In this document: piece after piece, positions 26,710 through 35,211 of the stretch
Layout of the letters: every line of letters begins with the position of its first letter
Position numbering within the stretch: position 1 is the first letter of the stretch
Source of the DNA: Tessaracoccus oleiagri
GTDB taxonomy: Bacteria; Actinomycetota; Actinomycetes; Propionibacteriales; Propionibacteriaceae
Assembly (NCBI RefSeq): GCF_900103275.1
Contig: NZ_FNGP01000002.1
Span: forward strand, 434,001-498,000
Length of the DNA stretch: 64,000 nucleotides
Direction: 5' to 3'
Program-made: the position numbers and the translations under genes
Notes under the pieces: model-generated
What the model saw: the letters and a program-made list of their open reading frames with translations, nothing else
Database searches by the model: none
Told to the model about the DNA's origin: nothing

Positions 26710-27174
26710 ATGCCACTGATCAGCATCCATGAAGGGGAGATCAAGCTCGACTGGCGCATCGATGCGCCGCGAGCACGGGTCTGGCAATGCATCACCGATC
26801 CCGACCTGCTCAGCCAATGGCTGGGCGTACTGGTTGAGGGAATCATCGCGCCGGGCTCCACCTTCGTGGTCGACCACGGGGACGAGTACTGCTGCCGATC
26901 GGTGGTCGAGTCCTACGCCGAACCAAACAAGCTGGGATTCACTTGGCACTTCGCCGACGAGCCGCCCTCCCGGGTCGGACTCGGACTCGAAGAGGCAGAG
27001 GGTGCCACCGAATTGCGCCTCAGCCACCGTGCGCTCGGTGACCTCGCCGAGTCATATGTCGACGGCTGGTGCACCCACCTGAGCTATCTGGAGGCCGCCG
27101 CCCTGGGCACCCCTTTGCCAGCCTCGATGTTCTGGCGGCTGCACGGGACCATCGCACAACTGCGGAACCGTTGA
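26710..27174 (+). CDS. SRPBCC/AHSA1-like domain protein
   Basis: 154 residues. WRIDAPRARVWQCITDPDLL and WLGVLVEG near the N-terminus and a long C-terminal helix define a START/SRPBCC (AHSA1-like) fold with a hydrophobic pocket; ligand unknown. Codon third positions are less GC-rich than in neighbours. TAGGCT at 26697-26702 ends seven bases before ATG, no Shine-Dalgarno, so leaderless. It forms a small convergent cassette with the VOC gene, one base between stops. Confidence 0.8.
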   Translation: MPLISIHEGEIKLDWRIDAPRARVWQCITDPDLLSQWLGVLVEGIIAPGSTFVVDHGDEYCCRSVVESYAEPNKLGFTWHFADEPPSRVGLGLEEAEGATELRLSHRALGDLAESYVDGWCTHLSYLEAAALGTPLPASMFWRLHGTIAQLRNR

Positions 27175-27175
27175 G

Positions 27176-27592
27176 TCATGGCATCGGTGATGTTGGGTCG
27201 GTGAGTTCAACCGTTCGCCCATCCGGGTCCAAGACGACGAACGACCAGTAACCCACCCAAAAGGGCTCGGCTCGGAGCGACTCGACTCCCGCTTCCCTGA
27301 GCCGATCGACGGCAACGCGAAAGTCGACGGGCGGCAACGCGATCGACACCGATCTGACCTGTTCTGTGTCCGGTGCGCCAGGAAGTTGGCCTTGGGCCCA
27401 GCCGGGTTGGTGAGCCCATCCGTTCGGGCGCGCGGGCGATGGGGCTCTCCGGAAGGAGATTTGGACGCAGCCATGCACGAACGCAACGTCATCGGGCTCG
27501 TCCCAGATCAACTCCAGCCCTACGAGGTCGCGGTAGAAGTTGCGGGTGGCAGCCACGTCGCTGCAGTACTCGTAGGCGAACCACGTGATCAC
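27176..27592 (-). CDS. VOC family (glyoxalase-fold) protein
   Basis: 138 residues from GTG 27592. FAYEYCSDVAATRNFYRDLV and VLDPDGRTVEL are typical of VOC domains; likely metal- or ligand-binding, function unknown. The start is chosen because the hexamer TACCGT (27600-27605, minus strand) lies seven bases before it, as in other leaderless genes here; GTG 27601, three codons earlier, overlaps that hexamer. The base composition is lower in GC, like its partner SRPBCC gene. Confidence 0.78.
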   Translation of the reverse strand: MITWFAYEYCSDVAATRNFYRDLVGLELIWDEPDDVAFVHGCVQISFRRAPSPARPNGWAHQPGWAQGQLPGAPDTEQVRSVSIALPPVDFRVAVDRLREAGVESLRAEPFWVGYWSFVVLDPDGRTVELTDPTSPMP

Positions 27593-27624
27593 GACCCTCA
27601 CGGTATCGCGAGATACCTGCCCAA

Positions 27625-27664
27625 GGTCTGATTTCCTCGCCTACGTAGGCGGGGGAATCAGACC
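27625..27664. terminator. Long near-perfect palindrome after ispH
   Basis: Two 20-base arms, meeting at CTAC/GTAG, pair throughout: nine Watson-Crick pairs, a T-G pair, two pairs, a T-G pair and seven pairs, with almost no loop. It lies 35 bases after the ispH stop (minus strand) and before the VOC gene. Probably the ispH transcription terminator, but no T-run follows on either side, so it may also be a cruciform or cassette boundary. Confidence 0.6.
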
Positions 27665-27698
27665 CAACACAGGTGAACGCCCTGCGCGCCCATCGCTG

Positions 27699-28664
27699 TC
27701 AGTGGTTGATGGCGCGGCGGAGGTCCTTGCGGAGCTCCGGCGGGAGCGCGAAGTGGAGGGTCTCCTCCGTGAGTCGCTCCTCCTCGGCCTTCGGGTAGCC
27801 CTTCGACTCGAGGAACTCCAGCACCCCGTTGACCAGGCGGTCGGGGACGGAGGCACCGCTGGTGACGCCCACCACGTCGGCGTTCTCGAGCCACTCGTCC
27901 TGGATCTCGGTGTAGTTGTCCACCCGGTAGGCGGCCTTGGCGCCCGACTCGAGGGCGACCTCGACCAGCCGCACGGTGTTGGATGAGTTGCGGGAACCGA
28001 CGACGATCATCAGGTCGACGCCGTGGCCGGCGATCTGCTTGACCGCCTCCTGCCGGTTCTGCGTCGCGTAGCAGATGTCGTCCGACGGCGGGTCCTGCAG
28101 CTGCGGGAAGCGCTCGCGCAGGCGGCGGACCGTCTCCATGGTCTCGTCGACCGACAAGGTGGTCTGCGAGAGCCAGGCGACGTTGGCGTCGGCGGGGAGG
28201 TCCAGCTTGTCGACGTCGTCGGGGTGCTCCACGAGGATCGTGTGCTCCGGGGCCTCGCCCATGGTGCCCTCGACCTCCTCGTGGCCGGCGTGGCCGATGA
28301 GCAGGATCGTGAGGTCCTCCTTGGCGAACCGCTTGGCCTCGTGGTGCACCTTGGTCACCAGCGGGCAGGTGGCGTCGATGGTCCGCAGCTGCCTGACACC
28401 CGCCTGGGCGTGCACGGCGGGCGAGACGCCGTGGGCGGAGAACACGACGGTCTCGCCCTCGGGGACCTCGTCGAGCTCGTCGACGAACACCGCGCCGCGC
28501 TCCTCGAGGTTCTCCACGACGTGCCGGTTGTGCACGATCTCCTTGCGCACGTAGACGGGGCGTTCGTAGAGGTCGAGCGCCTTCTCGACCGTGATGACTG
28601 CACGGTCGACGCCGGCGCAGTAGCCGCGGGGGGCTGCGAGGATTACACGCTTGGTGGCAGACAT
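27699..28664 (-). CDS. ispH: 4-hydroxy-3-methylbut-2-enyl diphosphate reductase
   Basis: 321 residues. The three Fe-S cysteines sit in [22 protein letters not shown] and [12 protein letters not shown]; catalytic Glu/His are in the conserved [14 protein letters not shown]. It makes isopentenyl and dimethylallyl diphosphate, the last step of the MEP pathway, and feeds the Z-prenyl synthase encoded nearby. TAGACT at 28672-28677 (minus) ends seven bases before ATG: leaderless. Its promoter overlaps that of the divergent gene at 28706. Confidence 0.97.
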   Translation of the reverse strand: MSATKRVILAAPRGYCAGVDRAVITVEKALDLYERPVYVRKEIVHNRHVVENLEERGAVFVDELDEVPEGETVVFSAHGVSPAVHAQAGVRQLRTIDATCPLVTKVHHEAKRFAKEDLTILLIGHAGHEEVEGTMGEAPEHTILVEHPDDVDKLDLPADANVAWLSQTTLSVDETMETVRRLRERFPQLQDPPSDDICYATQNRQEAVKQIAGHGVDLMIVVGSRNSSNTVRLVEVALESGAKAAYRVDNYTEIQDEWLENADVVGVTSGASVPDRLVNGVLEFLESKGYPKAEEERLTEETLHFALPPELRKDLRRAINH

Positions 28665-28705
28665 ATGTCCCAGTCTACGTGGTCGCGCTCGGTAGGCTGA
28701 CCTCC

Positions 28706-29443
28706 ATGGAATCGCCGGAGCTCAAGACCCTCGGATTCGCCACCGACAACCCCACCAAGCTGCTGACGGCCGCCGTCGCCACCGGCCACGTGCACGGCAT
28801 GCAGAAGGTGCCGGGCTTCGACCTGATCGGGGCCTTCGACGACCCCTCCGGCGCCCGCCTCTCGCTGGTGCGCCGCAAGGGCCACGACGTGCGCGCCGTA
28901 CCCGCGCTGGCCTCCTCGGAGACGCACCGCGCGGCCGTCTACCGCGTCAACGACCACCTCGCGCACGCCTCGCTCTTCCTCGACGACGACCAGACCCTCG
29001 AGCTGATCGTGAGCGTCGACGACCCGACCCAGTACCCCGAGCGCAGCGAGAAGGAACCCGGCACCTTCGCCGTCATCCAGGCGCTCAGCCTGGGCGCGAT
29101 CGCCATCCGGGCCGACGTCTACGCCGACGAGGCCGACTTCGAGGCCAACCGGCCGGACGAGGACCGCGAGTGGTCGTCGCGGGCGCTCGCCTCGCCGTCG
29201 GTCGCCGTGGAGCCGATCCTGTCGAAGACCGACATCAGCGCCCGCGCCTACGCGAGCTTCGTCGTCGAGAGCGCGTGGAAGCGCAAGAACGAGCTCACCG
29301 GGCGCGAGTTCTGGTACGGGATCGGGCTCTCGCGGGTCCGGTTGGCATTCGCGCTGCCCGGCGACGTGGAACTGCAGCCCGGCAACGTCGTCATCGGCAC
29401 CTTCACGCTCACCGCCTCGTCGGGCCTCTGGGACCGCGCGTAG
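28706..29443 (+). CDS. Conserved actinobacterial protein of unknown function
   Basis: 245 residues, soluble, no signal peptide or Cys. Visible features: [20 protein letters not shown], a central acidic region (PDEDREW) and a C-terminal half ending in [17 protein letters not shown]. It lies between ispH and xseA, the position held by an uncharacterised gene in Mycobacterium as I recall, so it may be an ortholog. TAGGCT (28693-28698) seven bases before ATG suggests a leaderless mRNA. It abuts xseA (the stop is followed at once by the next ATG). Confidence 0.7.
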   Translation: MESPELKTLGFATDNPTKLLTAAVATGHVHGMQKVPGFDLIGAFDDPSGARLSLVRRKGHDVRAVPALASSETHRAAVYRVNDHLAHASLFLDDDQTLELIVSVDDPTQYPERSEKEPGTFAVIQALSLGAIAIRADVYADEADFEANRPDEDREWSSRALASPSVAVEPILSKTDISARAYASFVVESAWKRKNELTGREFWYGIGLSRVRLAFALPGDVELQPGNVVIGTFTLTASSGLWDRA

Positions 29444-30670
29444 ATGGCGCTCCCCAACTCCAAGGAGTCGCCCCAGCCGCTCGGCCGGATCGTGATGGGC
29501 GTCAAGGACTGGATCGGCCGACTCGGCGAGGTCTGGGTCGACGCCCAGGTGGTGGAGATCAAGCGGCGCAACGCCCCCACCCAGTTCCTCACCCTCCGCG
29601 ACCGCATGGCCGACATCTCCGCGCAGGTGACCACCACGTCACTGGTGCTCGACTCCGCCGGCCCGGTGCCGGAGGGGTCGCGCGTGGTGGCCCGGCTGAA
29701 GGCGCGCGTGTGGGAGCGCAACACGTCGCTCAGCTTCGAGTGCCTCGAGCTGCACGTGGCCGGCGAGGGCCGGCTGCTGGCCCAACTGGAGCAGCTGAAG
29801 CGCAAGCTCCAGGCCGAGGGGCTGTTCGACCCCCTGCGGAAGAAGCGGCTCCCCATGCTCCCGCGCGTCATCGGGCTCGTCACCGGCCGTGACTCCGACG
29901 CGGAGCGCGACGTGTTGACCAACATCGAGCGACGCTGGCCCGCCGCCCAAGTGCGGGTCGAGCACGCGCTCGTCCAGGGCGTGAACGCCGCGGAGTCGGT
30001 CATGACCGCGCTGGCCAAGCTGGATGGCGACCCGCACGTCGACGTCATCATCATCGCCCGCGGCGGCGGCTCGATGGAGGACCTCCTCCCCTTCTCCGAC
30101 GAGGGCCTCGTGCGGGCCGTCGCGCGCGCCACCACACCGGTCGTCTCCGCCATCGGCCACGAACCCGACACCCCGATCGTCGACTTCGTCGCCGACGTGC
30201 GCGCCTCCACCCCGACGGACGCGGCGAAGCGGGTCGTCCCCGACGTGGCGCAGGAACTCGGGATCGTCGACGACCTGCGCCGGAGGCTGCGGCAGGCGGT
30301 CGTCGGCCGGCTCGACCGCGAGCAGCGGCAGCTCGACGAGGTCCGCTCCCGCCCCGTGCTGGTGGACCCGACGAGCGCGTTCGACGCCCACTACGAGCGG
30401 CTCGGCTTCCTGCGCCACCGCCTGCGCACGACGATCGAGTCGCGGCTGCGCGACGACCAGGCCGACGTCGCGCGCCTGCTCGCCGGCGTGCGGGCCATGT
30501 CCCCCATGCGCACCTTGGAGCGCGGCTACGCCGTCCTCGTCGCCGATGACCACCGCACCGTGTCCTCGGTCGCCGACGCGGCGACCGGCCAGCGCGTCCA
30601 CGCGCACCTGTCCGACGGCGAGCTGACGCTGGACGTCGCCGACATCACCGAGAGGAGCCGTCATGGCTGA
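29444..30670 (+). CDS. xseA: Exodeoxyribonuclease VII large subunit
   Basis: 408 residues. N-terminal OB fold (WVDAQVVEIKRRNAPTQFLT), then the catalytic core with IIIARGGGSMEDLLPFSDE and SAIGHEPDTPIVDFVADVRA, and a coiled-coil C-terminal half that binds XseB. It degrades single-stranded DNA from both ends. Begins directly after the previous stop and overlaps xseB by eight bases, so at least three genes form one operon. Confidence 0.96.
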   Translation: MALPNSKESPQPLGRIVMGVKDWIGRLGEVWVDAQVVEIKRRNAPTQFLTLRDRMADISAQVTTTSLVLDSAGPVPEGSRVVARLKARVWERNTSLSFECLELHVAGEGRLLAQLEQLKRKLQAEGLFDPLRKKRLPMLPRVIGLVTGRDSDAERDVLTNIERRWPAAQVRVEHALVQGVNAAESVMTALAKLDGDPHVDVIIIARGGGSMEDLLPFSDEGLVRAVARATTPVVSAIGHEPDTPIVDFVADVRASTPTDAAKRVVPDVAQELGIVDDLRRRLRQAVVGRLDREQRQLDEVRSRPVLVDPTSAFDAHYERLGFLRHRLRTTIESRLRDDQADVARLLAGVRAMSPMRTLERGYAVLVADDHRTVSSVADAATGQRVHAHLSDGELTLDVADITERSRHG

Positions 30671-30872
30671 GAAGCTGACCTACGAGCAGGCGCGCGAGGA
30701 GCTGGCGGCCGTGGTGCGGAAGCTGGAGTCCGGCGGCGCCCCGCTGGCCGACTCGATCGCGCTGTGGGAGCGCGGTGAGGAGCTGGCGAAGCTCTGCCAG
30801 GAGTACCTCGACGGGGCGAAGGCCCAGGTCGCGAAGGCCAGGGCGGCCGAGCAGGATCGCGCCGACGACTGA
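30663..30872 (+). CDS. xseB: Exodeoxyribonuclease VII small subunit
   Basis: 69 residues: LTYEQAREELAAVVRKLESG and LADSIALWERGEELAKLCQ are the two helices of XseB, which pack on the XseA coiled coil. Normal length for the family. It overlaps the xseA 3' end by eight bases, with GAGAGGAG ahead of the ATG. Confidence 0.95.
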   Translation: MAEKLTYEQAREELAAVVRKLESGGAPLADSIALWERGEELAKLCQEYLDGAKAQVAKARAAEQDRADD

Positions 30873-30895
30873 GTCGCGCTCCCCCGTCGCGGCGC

Positions 30896-31528
30896 CTACT
30901 CGGTGGTCAGCGACGTGACGAAGGCCTCCACGGCCTCGAGATCGGTGTCGGCGGCGACGATGGAGATGACGTCCCCGTCGCGGGCGACAAGGCTCGTCGT
31001 GCGGCCGTCCTCCGACTCGTACGCCTCCCAGTTCCGGTCCAAGGCCTGGACGGTGTCGCCCGTGGGCTCGCCGTCGCGGGTCACGTCCGCGATGAACAGC
31101 CGCTCGTTGCGATCCTTCTGCTGCACCCCGTAGTAGATGCCGTCGGGTCCCAGGTAGCCCACGAGCCACGAGTTGCCGTCTGCGGGTTCGCCACCCATCC
31201 AGTTCTCGCCGTCCGCGGCCCACGCGACGCGGACCGGCTTCCAGGGTTCGGGGAGGTTGTTCGCGCGCAGGATCGCGTAGGGCGATTCCGCCTCGGCCCG
31301 GGCGAGCAGCGGCGCCACGTCGACGGCCTCGGCCTGCGGCTCCGGGTTGTCCGTGAAGAGCCACACGATGACGAGGATCGGCACCAGCAGTACCGCCATG
31401 GAGATGATCATGTCGCGGGACTGGGACTTCGCGTTCGGGCGGGCCATGTCGGCCATCTTGGCACGCCGCCCAAGGGGAGTCACCTCGTCGGCCCTCGGGC
31501 TGCGCGGGCGGAGCGGCAGTCGTAACAT
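30896..31528 (-). CDS. DUF4245 family membrane-anchored protein
   Basis: 210 residues: a basic N-terminal segment of about 38 residues, one membrane helix (MIISMAVLLVPILVIVWLF) and an extracytoplasmic domain of about 150 residues with NSWLVGYLGPDGIYYGVQQ. This matches the actinobacterial DUF4245 family, which is often found next to xseAB. Function unknown. It converges on xseB and is divergent from the flavodoxin gene. Confidence 0.82.
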   Translation of the reverse strand: MLRLPLRPRSPRADEVTPLGRRAKMADMARPNAKSQSRDMIISMAVLLVPILVIVWLFTDNPEPQAEAVDVAPLLARAEAESPYAILRANNLPEPWKPVRVAWAADGENWMGGEPADGNSWLVGYLGPDGIYYGVQQKDRNERLFIADVTRDGEPTGDTVQALDRNWEAYESEDGRTTSLVARDGDVISIVAADTDLEAVEAFVTSLTTE

Positions 31529-31556
31529 TGAGGCATCCTTCTAGCCAAGGGCAGCC

Positions 31557-32063
31557 ATGAAGAGCTTGGTCATCTACGAATCGCTCTGGGGGAACACCGC
31601 AGCCGTCGCGCAGGCGATCGCGGAAGGCATCGGTGACGGGGTGAAGTTGGGATCGACGGGGGACGTCACCTCCGAGGACGTGGCCGACGCCGACTTGATC
31701 GTCGCCGGGGCGCCGGTCTTCGCCTTCCATCTCTCCTCGGACCGCGTGCGCGAGGACATCGAGGCCCACCCGGATCCCGGCGCTCCGCCGCCGGACCTCT
31801 CACACCCCTCGCTGCGCTCCTGGCTCGACTCCCTGCCGGCGGGGACCGCCGCGTGCGCGGCGTTCGACACCCAGGTCCGCGGGCCGTTCGGCAAGGGCGC
31901 ACCCACCATCGCGAAGGCGTTCACGGCGAAGGGCTACCGACTGCTCGCGAAGCCCGAGGGGTTCTACGTCGAGGGCAAGCAGGGGCCGCTGCGGCGCGGC
32001 GAAGTGGATCGGGCCCGTCGCTGGGGCGAGGAACTGCGCAGGCTCTGCGGGTCGCAGCGCTGA
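31557..32063 (+). CDS. Flavodoxin-domain protein
   Basis: 168 residues. MKSLVIYESLWGNTAAVAQA includes the FMN phosphate-binding loop S/T-x-T/W-G-NT, and AAFDTQVRGPFGKGAPTIAK is the second FMN loop. It probably carries electrons or acts as an NAD(P)H-linked redox protein; the partner is unknown. Shine-Dalgarno AAGGG is six bases before ATG. Four bases separate its stop from the convergent Z-prenyl synthase. Confidence 0.85.
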   Translation: MKSLVIYESLWGNTAAVAQAIAEGIGDGVKLGSTGDVTSEDVADADLIVAGAPVFAFHLSSDRVREDIEAHPDPGAPPPDLSHPSLRSWLDSLPAGTAACAAFDTQVRGPFGKGAPTIAKAFTAKGYRLLAKPEGFYVEGKQGPLRRGEVDRARRWGEELRRLCGSQR

Positions 32064-32066
32064 GCG

Positions 32067-32867
32067 TCAGCGCCCGAAGCGACGCTCGCGCTGGGTGTAG
32101 GCGCGCAGCGCGCGGATGAAGTCGGTGCGGCGGAAGTCCGGCCACAGCGCCTCGCAGAAGTAGTACTCGCTGTGCGCCGACTGCCAGAGCAGGAACCCCG
32201 ACAGCCGCTGCTCGCCCGAGGTGCGGATGATGAGGTCGGGATCCGGCTGGCCCTTGGTGTAGAGGTGCCCGGAGATCTCGTCGATCTCGAGCGTCTCGGC
32301 GACGTCCTCCAGCGACTTGCCGTCGGCGGCCTTCTCGCGCAGCAGCGAGCGCACCGCGTCGCGCAGCTCGTGCCGCCCCCCGTAGGAGACCGCGACGTTG
32401 ACGTGCATGCCGTCGACGTGGTCCGTCCGGGCGGACGCCTCCCGAAGCGATCGTGCGATGTCGTCGGGGAGGAGTTCGAGGTCGCCCACCGCCTGGACGT
32501 TCCAGCGTCCGGTGGCGGAGAGGTCGTTGACGAGCGAGCAGATGACGTCGAGCAGCGGCTCCAGCTCGTCGTCCTGGGAACGGCTCAGGTTGTCGGTGCT
32601 GAGCACCCACAGGGTGACGACGTGGAGGCCCGCCTCGTCGCACCACTCGACGAATTCCTTCAGCTTCGCGGCCCCGGCGCGGTAGCCGGCGACGAGCGGC
32701 TCCCCCGGCGCGTTCAGCCGCGCCCACCGACGGTTGCCGTCGGCGAGGACGGCGACGTGCTGGGGCAGGCGGCTGCGGTCGAGGTGGTCGAGCAGCTGCC
32801 GCTCGTAGGTGGTGTAGAGCCACTTGGGCGGCCACCAGCGGTCGATCAGGTGGCGCAGTCGGGGCAT
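32067..32867 (-). CDS. uppS: Z-isoprenyl diphosphate synthase (UppS family)
   Basis: 266 residues from ATG 32867. VAVLADGNRRWA with the catalytic Asp, the substrate-binding RSQDDEL, and PDLIIRTSGEQRLSGFLLWQ are UppS signatures. It condenses isopentenyl diphosphate to Z-polyprenyl carriers; actinobacteria have two paralogs and the neighbour hemolysin III suggests the short-chain Z-farnesyl type (as Rv1086 beside Rv1085c), so the long-chain name is provisional. TAGAAT at 32875-32880 lies seven bases before the ATG: leaderless start. Confidence 0.88.
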   Translation of the reverse strand: MPRLRHLIDRWWPPKWLYTTYERQLLDHLDRSRLPQHVAVLADGNRRWARLNAPGEPLVAGYRAGAAKLKEFVEWCDEAGLHVVTLWVLSTDNLSRSQDDELEPLLDVICSLVNDLSATGRWNVQAVGDLELLPDDIARSLREASARTDHVDGMHVNVAVSYGGRHELRDAVRSLLREKAADGKSLEDVAETLEIDEISGHLYTKGQPDPDLIIRTSGEQRLSGFLLWQSAHSEYYFCEALWPDFRRTDFIRALRAYTQRERRFGR

Positions 32868-32924
32868 ATCTGGGATTCTAACCACGTCCGGCCCCTCCGC
32901 TTGGAAACCGGGTGCGCCACATGT

Positions 32925-32959
32925 AACCTACGGTTACGTAAGTTACTCAACCGTAGGTT
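32925..32959. promoter_or_regulatory. Paired inverted operator upstream of the hemolysin III gene
   Basis: The 11-mer AACCTACGGTT (32925-32935) recurs as its exact reverse complement AACCGTAGGTT (32949-32959), 24 bases centre to centre. The first is itself a near-palindrome (TAACC-TAC-GGTTA), and between them lies the palindrome TTACGTAA (32934-32941). This arrangement suits a dimeric (TetR- or MarR-like) repressor. It is next to the hemolysin III start (32964) and about 60 bases from the uppS start. Confidence 0.5.
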
Positions 32960-32963
32960 TGGC

Positions 32964-33644
32964 ATGGCTCGTTCTGATCCCGCAATTTCCGCAGCCGCAC
33001 CTGCTGCTGCGCCGGCGAAGCCGCTCCTGCGCGGCTGGCTCCACCTCGGCATGGCGCCGATCATCCTCGTCGTGGGTGTGCTCCTGACGGCGCTCTCCCC
33101 CACCATCGAGGGGCGCATCGGCGCGGCGGTCTACACGCTGTCGGCCGTCATGTTGTTCGGCACCAGCGCGGCCTACCACCGCGGCAACTGGACCCCCAGC
33201 ACGCTGGCGGTGTTCCGTCGCCTCGACCATTCCAACATCTTCATCTTCATCGCCGGCACCTACACCCCCTTGGCCCTGAACCTCCTCGACGGCAGCGCCC
33301 GCTGGACGCTGCTCGCGATCGCCTGGACCGTCGCGACCCTCGGCGTCGGCTTCCGCCTCGCCTGGCTCAGCGCCCCCCGGTGGCTCTACACCGTGCTCTA
33401 CGTCGCCATGGGCTGGATGGCGGTCGGCTGGATGCCGCAGCTGTGGGCGGCCGGCGGCCCCACCGTCGTGCTGCTCGTCATCGTCGGCGGCCTAATCTAC
33501 TCCCTCGGCGCCGTGGCGTACGCGACGAAGCGGCCGCAACTGAGCGCCCGGTGGTTCGGCTTCCACGAGGTCTTCCACACCGCGACGATCCTCGCCGCGA
33601 TCTGCCACCTGGTCGCCATCTGGCTGTCGGCGTTCGCCGCCTGA
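32964..33644 (+). CDS. Hemolysin III family membrane protein (PAQR/TrhA-like)
   Basis: 226 residues, seven predicted membrane helices. Conserved PAQR residues are visible: SAAYHRGNW, RRLDHSNIFIFIAGTYTPLA, and the final FHEVFHTATILAAICH with the metal-binding histidines. Bacterial members affect membrane fluidity homeostasis. Start ATG 32964 is 4 bases after the inverted operator, so an initiating repressor would also block translation start transcription. Divergent from uppS. Confidence 0.88.
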   Translation: MARSDPAISAAAPAAAPAKPLLRGWLHLGMAPIILVVGVLLTALSPTIEGRIGAAVYTLSAVMLFGTSAAYHRGNWTPSTLAVFRRLDHSNIFIFIAGTYTPLALNLLDGSARWTLLAIAWTVATLGVGFRLAWLSAPRWLYTVLYVAMGWMAVGWMPQLWAAGGPTVVLLVIVGGLIYSLGAVAYATKRPQLSARWFGFHEVFHTATILAAICHLVAIWLSAFAA

Positions 33645-33663
33645 ACCCGCCGGGCCGCGCCGC

Positions 33664-33696
33664 CCCTTCGAGACGCGACTTCGTCGCTCCTCAGGG
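33664..33696 (-). repeat. Short palindromic intergenic repeat, copy A
   Basis: 33 bases identical in reverse complement to 49365-49397. The core GCGAC-TTC-GTCGC is a five-pair hairpin flanked by GAG/CTC, REP-like. It follows the hemolysin III stop and precedes the phoH leader. Confidence 0.8.
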
Positions 33697-33778
33697 ATCG
33701 TGCCGACCAAGGTGAATTCTTGGTGACATGGGCCCTGCAATCCGCGGCACGGTTGGGACGCGCGGTTATCGTCGAGAC

Positions 33779-33817
33779 ATGGAGAGAGCCTCCAGGAAGT
33801 TACGTCCAACCCCCTGA
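33779..33817 (+). CDS. Possible leaderless 12-residue upstream ORF before phoH
   Basis: ATG 33779 opens [12 protein letters not shown] and stops at TGA 33815-33817, 49 bases before the phoH GTG. The hexamer TATCGT at 33767-33772 ends six bases before this ATG, just like the other leaderless genes, so the phoH transcript probably begins here and the peptide would be translated first. Basic, no known family. It could tune phoH expression. Only the spacing supports it. Confidence 0.35.
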   Translation: MERASRKLRPTP

Positions 33818-33866
33818 CCGAATCCACGGGGGAAGGGCACGTGCCGCCCCCGCGAAGGGAGCAATC

Positions 33867-35201
33867 GTGCTCGACGTCACCGCCCATGAATCCGTGGCAA
33901 CGCCCGCCACGAACGACCAGGCGATCCGGACCTACGTGATCGACACCTCCGTCCTCCTCTCCGATCCCAAGGCCGTGCTCCGGTTCGCCGAGCACAACGT
34001 GGTCCTGCCGATCGTCGTCATCACAGAGCTCGAGGCCAAGCGCGCTCACATGGAGCTGGGCTACTTCGCCCGGCAGGCGTTGCGGCTCCTCGACGAGTTG
34101 CGGGTCGAGCACGGGCGCCTTGACGCGCCCATCCCGATCAACGACGAGGGCGGCAACCTCCGCGTCGAGCTCAACCACACCGACGAGCGATCGCTGCCGG
34201 TCGGGTTCCGGCTGGGCGACAACGACTCGCGCATCCTCGCCGTCGCGCTCAACTACGCCAACGAGGGCCACGACGTGGTGCTGGTCTCCAAGGACCTGCC
34301 ACTTCGCGTCAAGGCGGCCTCCGTGGGACTCGCGGCCGAGGAGTACCGCAACGAGCTGCCCCTCGAGGCCGGCTACAACGGGATGGCGGAGCTGCAGGTG
34401 ACCAGCGAGGAGATCGACGCGGTCTACAACGACTTCAGCGCCGAGATCGCCTCGGCCGCGGGTCTGCCGACGCACTGCGGCGTGCAGCTGCACGGCCCGT
34501 CGTCGAAGGCGCTCGGGCGCGTCCTGCCCGACGGCAGGGTGAAGCTCGTCAAGCAGGATCGCGAGGTGTTCGGCATTCGGGGAAGGTCTGCCGAACAGCG
34601 CGTGGCGCTCGACCTGCTGATGGACGAGTCGATCGGGATCGTGTCGTTGGGCGGCCGGGCGGGCACCGGCAAGTCTGCGCTCGCGCTCGCCGCCGGTTTG
34701 GAGGCGGTGCTGGAGCAGCGCAAGTACAACAAGGTGATGGTGTTCCGCCCGCTGTACCCGGTGGGCGGCCAGGAGCTCGGCTACCTCCCCGGCAGCGCCG
34801 ACGAGAAGATGCAGCCGTGGGGCCAGGCGGTGTTCGACACCCTCAGCTCGGTGACGAACAAGTACGTGATCGACGAGATCGTCCAGCAGGACATGATCGA
34901 GGTGCTGCCGATCACCCACATCCGCGGCCGGTCGCTGCACGACGCGTTCGTGATCGTCGACGAGGCACAGTCGCTGGAGCGCAACGTGCTCCTCACGGTG
35001 CTGAGCCGCGTCGGCATGAACTCGCGCGTGGTCCTCACCCACGACGTGGCGCAACGCGACAACCTGCGGGTAGGCCGCTACGACGGCATCGTCGCGGTGA
35101 TCGAGAAGCTGAAGGGCAACCCGTTGTTCGCGCACATCGCGCTGCAGCGCTCGGAGCGTTCCGCGATCGCGGCCCTCGTCACCAGCATGCTGGACGGCTA
35201 G
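33867..35201 (+). CDS. PhoH family protein with N-terminal PIN domain (PhoH2)
   Basis: 444 residues from GTG 33867 (Shine-Dalgarno AAGGGA). PIN domain 1-130 ([29 protein letters not shown] with acidic metal ligands) joined to a PhoH ATPase: Walker [26 protein letters not shown], Walker [10 protein letters not shown]. PhoH2 proteins are RNA helicase/ribonuclease machines; the PIN part cleaves RNA. Transcribed before the YwaF-like gene. Confidence 0.92.
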   Translation: MLDVTAHESVATPATNDQAIRTYVIDTSVLLSDPKAVLRFAEHNVVLPIVVITELEAKRAHMELGYFARQALRLLDELRVEHGRLDAPIPINDEGGNLRVELNHTDERSLPVGFRLGDNDSRILAVALNYANEGHDVVLVSKDLPLRVKAASVGLAAEEYRNELPLEAGYNGMAELQVTSEEIDAVYNDFSAEIASAAGLPTHCGVQLHGPSSKALGRVLPDGRVKLVKQDREVFGIRGRSAEQRVALDLLMDESIGIVSLGGRAGTGKSALALAAGLEAVLEQRKYNKVMVFRPLYPVGGQELGYLPGSADEKMQPWGQAVFDTLSSVTNKYVIDEIVQQDMIEVLPITHIRGRSLHDAFVIVDEAQSLERNVLLTVLSRVGMNSRVVLTHDVAQRDNLRVGRYDGIVAVIEKLKGNPLFAHIALQRSERSAIAALVTSMLDG

Positions 35202-35211
35202 CCTCTCCCGC

